Shown here: in pieces, positions 43,140 through 53,774 of the stretch | How positions within the stretch are numbered: position 1 is the stretch's first letter | Layout: every line of letters begins with the position of its first letter | From: Brassica napus | Lineage: Eukaryota > Streptophyta > Magnoliopsida > Brassicales > Brassicaceae | NCBI RefSeq assembly: GCF_020379485.1 | Contig: NC_063436.1 | Location: forward strand, 12,851,389-12,915,388 | Direction: 5' to 3' | Length of the DNA stretch: 64,000 nucleotides | Translations under genes and position numbers: made by a program | The notes under the pieces: generated by a model | Told to the model about the DNA's origin: nothing | The model's database searches: none | What the model saw: only the letters and a program-made list of their open reading frames with translations

Positions 43140-43870
43140 ACATCAGTAAGTTTTTTTTTTCATATTGTTTCTAACGTATAAAATAAAAATACAAACTAGG
43201 AGAGAACGTGTTTTTTTTTTTTAAAAGCTTTTAAATGATTTAATATTTGTAAAACTTAAAAAGAAAATATTAATATTTTAGAAAATTTTGAGAAACTCGT
43301 ATTCTTCTACTGATAGAGACATAGAGTGCACTAGGTGACTGTTGGACGTGTCGAATCCATACACCGCAGGGATATTTCACTATGGGTTGTAGGGTTATAT
43401 TCTGTATAAAAGAACCGGTGTGTTATGAAGGGATATGGAGGTAATATTGTGTAATTTCGTGTGTATGTGCTCAAATTTCTCTATAATAAAACTGAAAATT
43501 TTTAACAAAATTTTAGATATTTGAATAAAAAAATCTTGAGTATAGAATAAGTGAGTCTAAGAGCATTTACATCTATAATTTGCTTTTGTTTTTCATATTG
43601 TGTCTAATTTATAAAATAAAATAAAAACTAGGAGAGAAGATATTAGATATTATTTTTTCAAAAAACTTCTAAATGATTTAATATTAGTAAAAAAAATTTA
43701 AAAAAGAAAAAAATAATATTTTAGAATTTAATTTGAGAAATTCGTATCCGTCTACCATTAACAATTTAACGATGCTCTAAATACAATATTAATTACCATT
43801 AATTAATAAAAATAAAAAGAAGTTTTTGCCAGCGATATAGACAATTATTAGGAACGTCTAATAAAATATC
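43140..43870. repeat. Diverged repeats upstream of the SPRY-LisH gene
   Basis: A block with TTTTCATATTGT, CTAGGAGAGAA and AAATGATTTAATATT occurs at 43160-43320 and again at 43590-43760; the second copy continues into the segment shared with 38105-38345. The region holds no gene. Confidence 0.7.
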
Positions 43871-44022
43871 AAGCGATTTATCGAGAGGTTTAAGACTCAA
43901 AGGAAGATTATTTGCGGCAAAATTGGGTTATACGCAGTCGTTTTAAAGAAAACGGTACCCATACTTTGTTGCCTCCAATTCAAGCTTTCTCTCTTGGATA
44001 TTTTCTTATTTTCCCGGCGAAA

Positions 44023-45570
44023 ATGGCGAATTATTTCTCGGAGGTTTCTGGAAAAAGAGGAACGCCGGAGGAAGAGGAAGCAAGATATCCGAGGGCGATG
44101 GATAAGATCAACTTCGAAGATCCTTTCACCGATCTCTCAGATGACCATCTCACTGTCAAGTACACATACGGTGGCAGTTCTTCTAGCATGGAGGGCATGG
44201 TTCAGCCCCGAGTTCAGGCGCCGATCAATTGCATCGCTTACTACTTCGAGATTCTTGTGACTAACGCTGGGTCTGAGGGGCGAATCGCTACTGGTTTCTC
44301 CACGGCGAGTTGGATTGACAGTCGAGGGTAATGCTATCTTCGCCCCCCTTTCTTTGAAAGATGTCTCCTGATTAAGGTGAAACTAGGTCTAGATGACGTG
44401 ATTCGCTAAAGAAGAGATTTAAGCAACTTTGATGTAGATTCAGTGAAATTGTGCGTTTGGATGTTGATTTTGGTAGATTGTTTGTAACGATTCAGTGAAC
44501 TTGAGCAAATTTGTTTCTTGGACGAGGTCATGATGTACTTTTCTCTCCTCAAAGAGAGCAAAAACTGTTTCTTGTTTCTTCGTGGATCCCTTGTAACCAA
44601 ATGGTTTCTTTGTTGCTGTTTTGGGTATATCACAAATGTTTGGCTTTGTTTTTGTGAAATTGGACTTCAATGGCTTTCTTTCATTTATACTTCTTATTGT
44701 AGATCATCGGAGTTCAATAAATGCTATTATCATGGTGACACTGGCCTCATTCACTGTCTCCAAGGAAAGGGTTTGACTGTAACGGCTGCCAACAAAACTA
44801 CTACAAGCACGTATACAACCGGTGATATAGTGGGTTGCGGTATAGACTATGTTTCACAGGAATTTTTTTTCACGTGAGTAACCAACCTAGTCTCAAAATA
44901 GAGATCCTATCCATTTCAAGTTTTCTTATTTGCTGACATCTTCCATTACTTATTTGATGATAGCAAAAATGGATCTCTGGTAGGGACAAGCCCCAAGGTC
45001 TTCAAGCGTGTTCTGTACCCAACAGTGGCTCTACATAGCAACAACGAGGAGTATGTCTCTTCTTTTCTCTTTTGTGCATTGACTGATAATTGCCTTTTCT
45101 ATGTTTTACTAATCTTCTCTGTGCTTTTCTTTTTGTTCTCAATGAAATCTTGGCAGAGTCACTGTGAATTTCGAACCCCAAACGTTTCTTTTTGATCTTG
45201 TGGTAAGATCCTCAATTTCCATATATGTGTCCGCATATGTTTCTCTGATACAGTTTTGACCACTTATTATGAATGACACTTGTTTTAGGGATACAAAACA
45301 TTTATCAAGGGAAAGCTCAGCGTGGAGATTGAGAAGATATCTATCTCTCCAAGCGTAATTCTAGACCTGGTGAAGAGCTACTTGGCTCAGTATGGGTATC
45401 AGAATACCCTCCATGCCCTCGGCGGTCCAGACAACACTGACTCTTCGGATTCAGAGAACCACTCTTCGGATTCAGATCCAGATCCAGACAACCACCCTCC
45501 ACATCCGCCTTCTGGTCTTGAGGTAGTTCTCAGACAGCTTAGGGCTTCCTCTTACTTCTGCCGTCATTGA
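44023..45570 (+). CDS. SPRY-LisH protein, RanBPM-like, lacking CTLH/CRA
   Basis: Five exons (44023-44327, 44703-44873, 44964-45050, 45157-45202, 45289-45570) join in phase to 296 residues. SPRY features: INCIAYYFEILVTNAG, RIATGFSTAS, CYYHGDTGLI, YTTGDIVGCGIDY, FFFTKNGSLVGT. A LisH follows (VILDLVKSYLAQYGYQNTLH). The tail is then Asp/Ser/Pro-rich (DSSDSENHSSDSDPDPDN) and stops soon after EVVLRQLRA, so CTLH and CRA are absent. The last exon also lacks the intron that splits this region in the gene at 53.8-56.1 kb. Relatives are scaffolds of the CTLH/GID ligase; this form might bind a SPRY ligand without joining the full complex, which is inference. It matches the SPRY cluster at At4g09200-09340. 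Confidence 0.8.
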
Positions 45571-47813
45571 ATCCGTTCTGCCTTCACCAGTTGCTTATAG
45601 CCTAACCATATCGGCATCTTTTTGAACAAACACTCAAAAACGTTCCACGGTTCCTTTCAGACTTTTTCGTCGTTTGATTTCTTTTAGAAAAATTATTTTC
45701 TTTTTCTTTTTTGGCTATCGTGGATAAAAGAAAATATTTGATTTCGTAACAATAGGGGGAAAAACTTCAAATGTCTTTTTCAATCTCGCAAACAATATTG
45801 ATACATCTATTCTTCTCTATCAAAAGTGGAGTACACAACATATTTCATGTGTGTTTTTGTAAGTTGGCCATCTTATAGAAATCTAAAATTAGTTGCATAA
45901 TTTGTTATAATAAATCTATAAAATACACGTTAACATTATTATCATTAATTAAACATATTTAATAGAGGAATCAAGACCCTCTCAGACTTTGGTTTAGTTC
46001 CAATTTCTATACATTTGTTATTTTTCATATACATAACACAAACATATGGTTTGAATCATTTATGAACCACAACAAAAAATCTTCTCATCCCACCACCAAT
46101 ATCATTATATTTTCGTGAACTGTTTGATAATTTTTTTTGAAGTTCATGATGATAAAGAATATTGAAGTTCCCTTCTCCCCGTCGTGAAAAAGAATCTTGC
46201 AGTTCAAGCAGATATTGATCTCACTATTATTGTCAAACCACCTGTAAACGTTGAAACTTCAAAAAATGTGAAATCAAAATATTATATTAGGAAATATAAT
46301 TTTTTAAAACAATAACTATAAATTGTTAATATAATACGTGCTTATTTGCCAAATGACCAAAAGAATCAGAAATCAGATTTGTAGAGAGGAGAAAGAGATA
46401 GGAAGAGAAAGTAGAAGAGAGTTGGTGTTTTTTGGATAGTTAGTGAATTTGTTTTTTTTTTCTGTTATTAGGCCTAATTTCCCATATGGTATTCCAAAAA
46501 TCAGTCAACTGGCATTTGAGTAAATTTGTAAAAACAAATACACGAAAACATGAATAACAAGATATTTTAAATATTTAACAATTTTCTTTTCATAACTAAT
46601 TTTACAGAAAATCCTAATCTAAATTTATCCCATTCAAATATTTCTAATATACTTTAAAACTGATAAATATAATATATTTTGATCTTTTAAAAATAAACTA
46701 GATTTTGACCCGAGCTTAGAAAATGCAGATTTATTTTTGAAATTACATTATTAATAATGAATTTATATATAAGACAGTGTAGGTTTGGAAGACACAATTA
46801 TTCGGAACTACGAACCGAACCATCAAACTGAAAAAATCAAAATTGAAAGAAATTTTATAAATAACCGAACATCTCATATATTTGTGGAACCGAAATATCG
46901 AAACCGAACTGAGAGACTAATGGGTACTTGAATTTAAAAATATAAATTACATAATTAAAAATATCAAACATATTTAATTTCTAAATAACCAGATATCCTA
47001 AAAAGCTATTTAAAAACCTAATGACCCAAAAACATTTACCGAATATATTTTTATTCAAAATATTAAAAATATTTGAATTATCTGATATTTTATCGAAACA
47101 ATCTGAATTATCCGATATTTAAACTGAAAGACCTAAATTATCTGATATTTTTATCTATAAATCTGTAATTACCGGAAAACTAGAACCGAACCAAAACTAA
47201 ATTTGATCAGTTTTTTTTTGCATATTTGCTAGTTCTCAACTTTGCTACTGAACCAAACCAAAATAACCCAACTGAAACCAAACCAAATTTTGTAAATAAT
47301 TGAACAGTTTCTAAACAGTTTCTAAATTTGTAGAACCAAAACACCAAAACTAAAATACCGAACCAAAACCAAACAAAAACCAAAATACCAAACTGAAACG
47401 GAATGATGAGAAATAATAGTGTATATACATTTAAATGGTGCCAAAAAGGCATTCAATTTTTACAAATTATTAAACTCCTTTTAGTAGAGGTGCATATATG
47501 GTTTTATAAATGAGATAAGATATAAGGAATGTTTTTATATTCGATCTAGACTCACGGTCGAACAGCAAAACCCAGTTGCCGTATATAACTAGGACGGACT
47601 TACGTTCTTCGTGTAGTATTCTATCAGAGATTCTACCAACTAATATATTTCCATAAAATTTTGATTTATTGAAAACCTATTGATTACAAATACAATAAGA
47701 CCCAAATCACCTGTTATTAACCTGTGAACCAACACCGGCTCATACGGAGAAAACCCATAAAATCTTATAATACTTTGAAATAAATTGAATTAAACTTCTC
47801 ATATACTTTACAA
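45571..47813. other. Repeat-rich spacer
   Basis: Two recognisable parts. At 46697 a CTAG followed by ATTTTGACCCGAGCTT is a decayed Helitron 3' end on the minus strand. 46790-47410 is a degenerate array of AACCGAA / AACCAAA motifs common in Brassicaceae repeats. No gene is supported. Confidence 0.55.
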
Positions 47814-49104
47814 TCTATACTATTATTTATGAAGTGGTTTTGCTGAATTGTCACATTCTCAATGATTTTAGCTAATTTTAGTTATTTTGCTTATTTGTCA
47901 TATTCTTATTAGTTTTTAGATTAAATCATCAATTTATTAATTTAAATAATATAAATATTTGATTTCTAAATAATTTATTAATTTAAATAATATAAATATT
48001 TCGAAATTTCTAATTGGAATTATGATTATAATTATTTTAACTTTCACAAGATTTTTATTAGTTTTTAGCTTAAATCATTAATTTATTAATTTTAATAACA
48101 TAACTATTTCAAACTTTCTAATTGGAATTACAATTATATTTATTTTAAAAAATTAGGACCAATTCTTATTTTCATATGATGTAAGATGTTTTAAGCTTTA
48201 TAGTTTCAATTTTCTCATTCATTCCAAATTGTCTCGATTATAGTTTTGACATTCATATTTATGTACTTTTGATATTTGTTTTTTATAGTTGGATTTCAAT
48301 GTTTTTTTTCTTTCTTTGAGTCTGAAATACTAGGAGCAAATCAGTTTTGCTACATGGAATTTGAAATTATGAATTAGGTATTCCATATTACTTAAGTAGT
48401 TATTTCACGTGTATGTTTTATTACTGTTTAATCTTTAAGAAAAATATGCTTTGATATTAAATTTAGAGAATTTCCTATGTAATCATGTTATGAACATGTC
48501 TGTAATGGTTTAGTTTCAAAAACAGATAAAAATAAATATATTTTTAATGAATAATTAGATTTATCATTATATAACTAACCATAAATTAACTTTAATAATA
48601 AAATATCATTATCTATTGTTTCTTTTATTAAAATTAAACTTATAAAATATTAAGATAAGTCAATGTATATATTGATCAAGTAAACCAATGAAATTTGTCA
48701 TTATCTCAATCTGTTTTAAAAAAAACAAATCTTCAAAATTATCATCGAACTTTAATTTTTATTTATTTTGTTCTTATTTGTATTTTGTGTGTTTTAATTT
48801 TTTTTTGGGTAAATTAATTCATGTTTACGGTTTGAAAAATACAAAGTAGATTCAGAGAGACCAAAAGTTCATATTCTTACTTTATTTTATTGTGTGGAAT
48901 AATTGATATGTAATTATGCTCTTATCGTCTCATCGTTTTATAGCTTTCCTTTGTGTTAAGAAGAACTAGATTGAAATAAAAATCGAAGAGAATTAAAATG
49001 ATAAGAATATAAAGAATAAGTTATCATGATGTTTAAATCAAAATACATATATTACTAATTATTAGTAAAACGATCATGCCCGCCCATGCGGGCAAAACAC
49101 CTAG
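47814..49104 (+). mobile_element. Complete non-autonomous Helitron (1.29 kb)
   Basis: It starts TCTATACTATTATTTATGAA after A (47813). It ends with a hairpin (TGCCCGC CCAT GCGGGCA), AAAACAC and CTAG (49101-49104), then T. Internal blocks (AATTTATTAATTTAAATAATA) are repeated. No coding capacity. Confidence 0.9.
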
Positions 49105-49585
49105 TAGTACATAAAAGAATAAAATATTTATTTTGTTATATAAACTAAACACATTGTGTTTATGTTATGCATTTCAGATTATAAGTTTTGTCATAATCAA
49201 TACTATTACAATTTTAATGTAGATAAATTATTTCTTTTGTTTAGAAACATACAATGAGTTAGACCTATTGATATGAGAGATAATATCCTATGTTAAATAA
49301 ATACATGTTATTGTATACTCGCATGACTTTCTTTAACTTTGAATAGTAATAAGGTTAACATATGTATTTTGTCTTCTTTTGGTTCATAGGTGTATCTAAG
49401 GAGAGATGTAACTTAACTATTATGCGTTTTGCTTGAGTTAAGAAGAATGATCGATTAGGAAATTAAACATATTAGTAGCGATCGAGTTAATTTATGTGTG
49501 GGTCCCATAAATTGTGTTGCTATAATAAAGTTCAGTTATAATGTTTGGTTAGTTATAATAGGTTAGTTTAAGAATGAAATGGTGC

Positions 49586-50035
49586 AACAATATCTACTAT
49601 GCTATTGCGTTTGTATTCTATTTTGATACTACTTCATATTATGTATTATGTGCATATTTTGATGTTTGAGTTAGGATTTACATTTCCTTTTAGTGTTTAG
49701 TGATTAGTGTTATGAGTTTAGTTTGTGGAAGTTTTGGGTTAACATTGGGGTACGCATTACCTCATTCTTTGCAATCATAGACAGTTCAAAATTTAAACAA
49801 TATGTACTATGTTATTTCTTTTGTTACTATTATATTATGACATTAATTCATATTATGTACTATGTGCATATGTTTATATTTGGGTTAGAGTTTATATTTT
49901 CTTTTAAGGTTTAGTGATTAGTGTTTTGGGTTTAGCTTACACAAGGTTTTGAGTTGATGTTGGGATAAGTATTACCTCATTCTATGCAATCATAGACATT
50001 TTAAAATATGAACAATATGTATTATACTATTTAAT
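49586..50035. repeat. ~210-bp tandem repeat, two copies and a start of a third
   Basis: Copies at 49586-49795 and 49796-50010 and a partial one from 50011 share AACAATATGTACTATGTTATT, TTTTAGTGTTTAGTGATTAG and ATTACCTCATTCT-GCAATCATAGACA. Non-coding. Confidence 0.8.
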
Positions 50036-50089
50036 ATGTTCCATTCTATTTATAATGTCTCTTTCTTCAATCCACACTAATTATACTGG

Positions 50090-50390
50090 TGATCACCACG
50101 AGCACCACCACAACTACGGTAATCTCTGTCATAAAAGATTACCCTTTTTATGTACTCACGACTGCTTCATTTTCCATAACCATTACTACCATAGTTTTCA
50201 CCACCGTTGTTGTAACCATCACCACCGCATCTTCCCTCCATCCGTTGCGGTAACCACCTCTATTCATCCTCCATCACTGAGCATCATTGATTTTTTTATC
50301 AATACAATTTTGTTTTTTTAGGTCCACATGTTTTTCACCGTCGACATCATCACTTTCTTTCACCTGCAACTTATTATAAAAAGAGGTACA
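50090..50390 (-). pseudogene. Possible Gly/Asn-rich protein relic
   Basis: On the minus strand broken frames read RCGGDGYNNGGENYGSNGYG and, upstream, VDGEKHVDLKKQN. The His-rich open frame on the plus strand is the complement of these GGT/AAC repeats. It resembles the Gly-rich tail of an RNA-binding or similar protein, but there is no intact gene. Confidence 0.3.
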
Positions 50391-51324
50391 ACCGGATGAA
50401 ATTTGAAATTTTTTGTTATTGACTTAATAATGTCAAAATCAAAGCAATATTCTTCATTTTGCCTCTAAAATTGGTTATTTAGCAAATTCACCCTAAAATT
50501 AAATGCAATTATACATGTAGCTTGTAGTTTTTATTTAATAACATATTTATTTTTGGTAATATAGTAATCGTTTAATAAAGTTTGTATAATAATATTTTAT
50601 TTTACTCTGAAAAAAAAAATCCAAAACCACCATTCAAGTTTTTGAAAAAGCCAAAATCTACTACAAAATAAAAAAATTAAAAACCAAAATATAAAACATA
50701 AAAAATAAAACCAAAAAGTAAAAACTAAATAAACAATCATCACCTTAGTTAAGATAAGATTATGTAAGTTTGGTTAAAATTGGTTTGTTTATAATATGAT
50801 TTAAAGGTTATTAAAGCACTCCTGTTAAAATAAAAAGTTTATATTGACTTTATATTTGAAAACAAAAAAAAATTGAAATTGAGTTTTCATTAAAAATTAT
50901 ATGTTTTTAAATAGTACTAAAAATTCCTATTTAATAAAATATTTTAAAATTTATAAATTCCGAACTAATATAGCTAAATCGGGCTTTAGAATATAAGCCC
51001 AAACTATTTTTGGACCGAACCAAACTGGACTCAAATATTTCAGGGTTTTACGACGCGCCGGATTAGCCCGATTGATATCTTTAATACTCAATAAGTTGAT
51101 AAACCAGAGTCTCAAATTTAACTGGTTCAAAATATGATGTAAATCGATAAAATATTAAAATATTTTTTTTTAGAAAACTTATGTAAATATATAGTCCCAC
51201 TAAAATCATAAATTAACAGTCTACACGTATATGAATTTTATATAAATAAAAACAAACCAGAGTATTATTTGTTTTATGTTCATAATGAAATTATATTTAT
51301 ATTTCAATATTTAAATATATTTTT

Positions 51325-51898
51325 ATGACATTTTGTACGTAAAATTATATCTAAAACCATATTTAAATTCTATGAAATATATTTATATTCACCGAAAATA
51401 TAATAAAAGTCATATAAAATTCATATTTTAAAATTTTAATTAATGTATATAAAATAAAATAAAATATTGTATTTTATTTTATTTTATTTTATATAAATTA
51501 TATTTTGAAATAAAAAACATTTTTACAGAGTTTTTTCTGTATGTTTATAAATTTTGAGTGGATAATCATTATCCATGACAATTTTGGATGACATTTAGTA
51601 CAAAAAAGTATATCTAAAACCACATTTAAATTCTATGAAGCATATTTATATTCACCAAAAAATACAATAAATGTCATATAAATTCGTATTTCAAAATTTT
51701 AATTAATGTATATGCAATAAAATAAAAAAAAATATTTTCTGTTATAAAAATTATATTTTAAAATAAATAAAATATGAAAAAATTGTAAATTAGTAACTCT
51801 GTAAATTAATAAAATATTATAGTCTCAACATGATTAATTTATAGAGTTTTTACTGTGTATTCATAAATTTTGAGTGGATAATCATTATTCATCACAAA
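51325..51898. repeat. ~260-310-bp tandem duplication
   Basis: 51325-51587 and 51588-51898 share TATATCTAAAACCA, TTTAAATTCTATGAA, ATTTATATTCACC, TTTTAATTAATGTATAT and AATTTTGAGTGGATAATCAT. Extremely AT-rich and non-coding. Confidence 0.8.
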
Positions 51899-52094
51899 TT
51901 TTTTTCTATCAGGATGAAGGAAAATATTTGATAATCCTAACAATATGACAGTTACATTTGTAAAATTGGTCCTTTGATTTATTTTTAACATATTTTCCCC
52001 TTTTCTTTCTCCCAAAAATTAGAAACCCGTTTTAATTCGTGTATTAAAAGCTTTAGCAGACGGAAGAAAAGACTAGGGTTTTACCAAAAAAGGT

Positions 52095-53261
52095 ATGGAG
52101 CAAAATAAAATCGATGGATCAACACATGATGATGATAATGATAGATCTCTGTCAATAGAGCATGTTCCCCTCGACCTAATGGGCGAAATTCTCTCAAGAC
52201 AGCCAGCTAAATCGATTGGGAGGTCTCGCTCTGTCTCTAAGTTATGGTCTTCCATTACCACAACTCAAGGTTTCATCAAGTCATTCGCTGCTAGGTCATC
52301 GGAATCATCACAGCCTTGTGCTCTGCTAATCTTCAGCAAACGCGACAAGCTGTTTGTTTTCTCCTCTCCTCAAAAAGAGAGTTATCAATTTAAAATCCCC
52401 CGTGATGGTTTCCTTCAGCGCTACGATTCCGTCCACGGCTTGGTTTACTTGGAAACTTCTACGCAGCTCATGATTTGGAATCCAACCATGAAACGCTTCT
52501 TCACTTTACCTGAACCTGAAGGCAGCGAGGGCATATACATCACAGGATCTTTGGGATATGATCCCATTGACTGTAAATACAAAGCACTGTGCCATCTTAC
52601 AGGAGACAAGATTGGGATTCTTACATTGGGATCGCAGGAGTCATGGAGAATACTATCCCAAGGCTTCCCAAGTCATTCTCGACGCATGTCAGATTGTGTG
52701 ATATGCATTAATGGAGTCATATACTATCAATGTTTTTCTGGTCTTTCTTTGGCTCATGCCATAATGAGCTTTGACGTCAGGTCTGAAAAGTTCCATTTGA
52801 TAAAATATATGTCCAGGGATGGTTGTTTTTTCGTATCTTATGAGGGAAGACTAGCTTTGATGCTAAGCTCCAATGGCCACTCTGGTATTGAATTGTGGAT
52901 CTTGGTGAATGCAGAGAATCACGAATGGGTATACAAACACTTTCCTACACCTTTTCTTCGTCAGACATTTTGGGTTTTGAGGGATATGAAGTTGAAAGGT
53001 GTTACTGACGAAGGTGAGTTTATCTATGTTTATACAACATTCTCCATTTATACACGTCGTGCGGACGTTATTGACCTAAGTTCTGATGATTGGAGTGAGT
53101 TCATAGTTATATATTTTGATCCGAAGAAAAACAGTTCAAGAGTAGTTAATTTTCTAGGAATTTCAATTGGCGATTTAAAGCGACTCCGTGTACTTGGATC
53201 CGAACTTATAGAAGGTTTAAGTGTTGTACCAAATCACATTGAGAGTCTCATGTCATTGTAA
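52095..53261 (+). CDS. F-box protein with F-box-associated (FBA) interaction domain
   Basis: A single-exon gene of 388 residues. The F-box is at ~24-65 (VPLDLMGEILSRQPAKSIGR, then SVSKLWSSI). It is followed by the FBA pattern: YDSVHGLVYLETSTQLMIWN, TLPEPEGSEGI, GSLGYDPIDCKYKALCHLTG, CVICINGVIYY and SFDVRSEKFHLIK. These are the substrate-recognition subunits of SCF ligases in a fast-evolving, large family. A similar F-box gene lies beside the SPRY cluster in A. thaliana (At4g09190 as I recall). No stop or frameshift; the substrate is unknown. Confidence 0.9.
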   Translation: MEQNKIDGSTHDDDNDRSLSIEHVPLDLMGEILSRQPAKSIGRSRSVSKLWSSITTTQGFIKSFAARSSESSQPCALLIFSKRDKLFVFSSPQKESYQFKIPRDGFLQRYDSVHGLVYLETSTQLMIWNPTMKRFFTLPEPEGSEGIYITGSLGYDPIDCKYKALCHLTGDKIGILTLGSQESWRILSQGFPSHSRRMSDCVICINGVIYYQCFSGLSLAHAIMSFDVRSEKFHLIKYMSRDGCFFVSYEGRLALMLSSNGHSGIELWILVNAENHEWVYKHFPTPFLRQTFWVLRDMKLKGVTDEGEFIYVYTTFSIYTRRADVIDLSSDDWSEFIVIYFDPKKNSSRVVNFLGISIGDLKRLRVLGSELIEGLSVVPNHIESLMSL

Positions 53262-53774
53262 TAATTGGTTTTTCGTTTTGTTTTAGACTGACACTTATGT
53301 AATTTTTTTTTTACTATTTTTCCCAACAATGACAGCAACAACCTGATGAGATTCTATTTGAGAAAGAAGTACGTGGCCATTAGTTCCATATTACTTTTTA
53401 TGTGGTGGGATTATGTTTCCTTAAGTTGAGGATGTTTTGCTTCTTACCCACGTTTCATGTTTCACGTATTTAGTTTATTTCTTTAGTTTTGTATATAAGT
53501 ATCAGTTGGGAAGAGAATGAGAGGAGAATTGAAGAGAAGATTGTGGTAACTTCGGTAGAGTTTGGCTGAAAGTTTAAACTGTTCAACGAAAAACTATGCT
53601 TGGTAAAAATTAGAACAAAGTAAGTAAATTTTTATTTTAATTGTGACACATTTCAACTTTTGCTGATTTTATATGCTATTTCATCTGACCATCTAAATAA
53701 TATTGGTAAGCCAGAAAACGGTTCAAACGCCACCAATCAAAACCAAATATGTTCCCAAACATAGACGTCTAAAG
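53262..53774. other. Convergent 3' flanks of the F-box and RanBPM-like genes
   Basis: About 500 bp of 3' flank with no gene or element that I can see. Confidence 0.5.

Noticed and set aside
50055..50321. His-rich 88-codon plus-strand frame
   Set aside because: Its His codons are the complement of GGT/GGTGGT repeats; the minus strand reads as a broken Gly/Asn-rich sequence, so the His-rich protein is probably not real.
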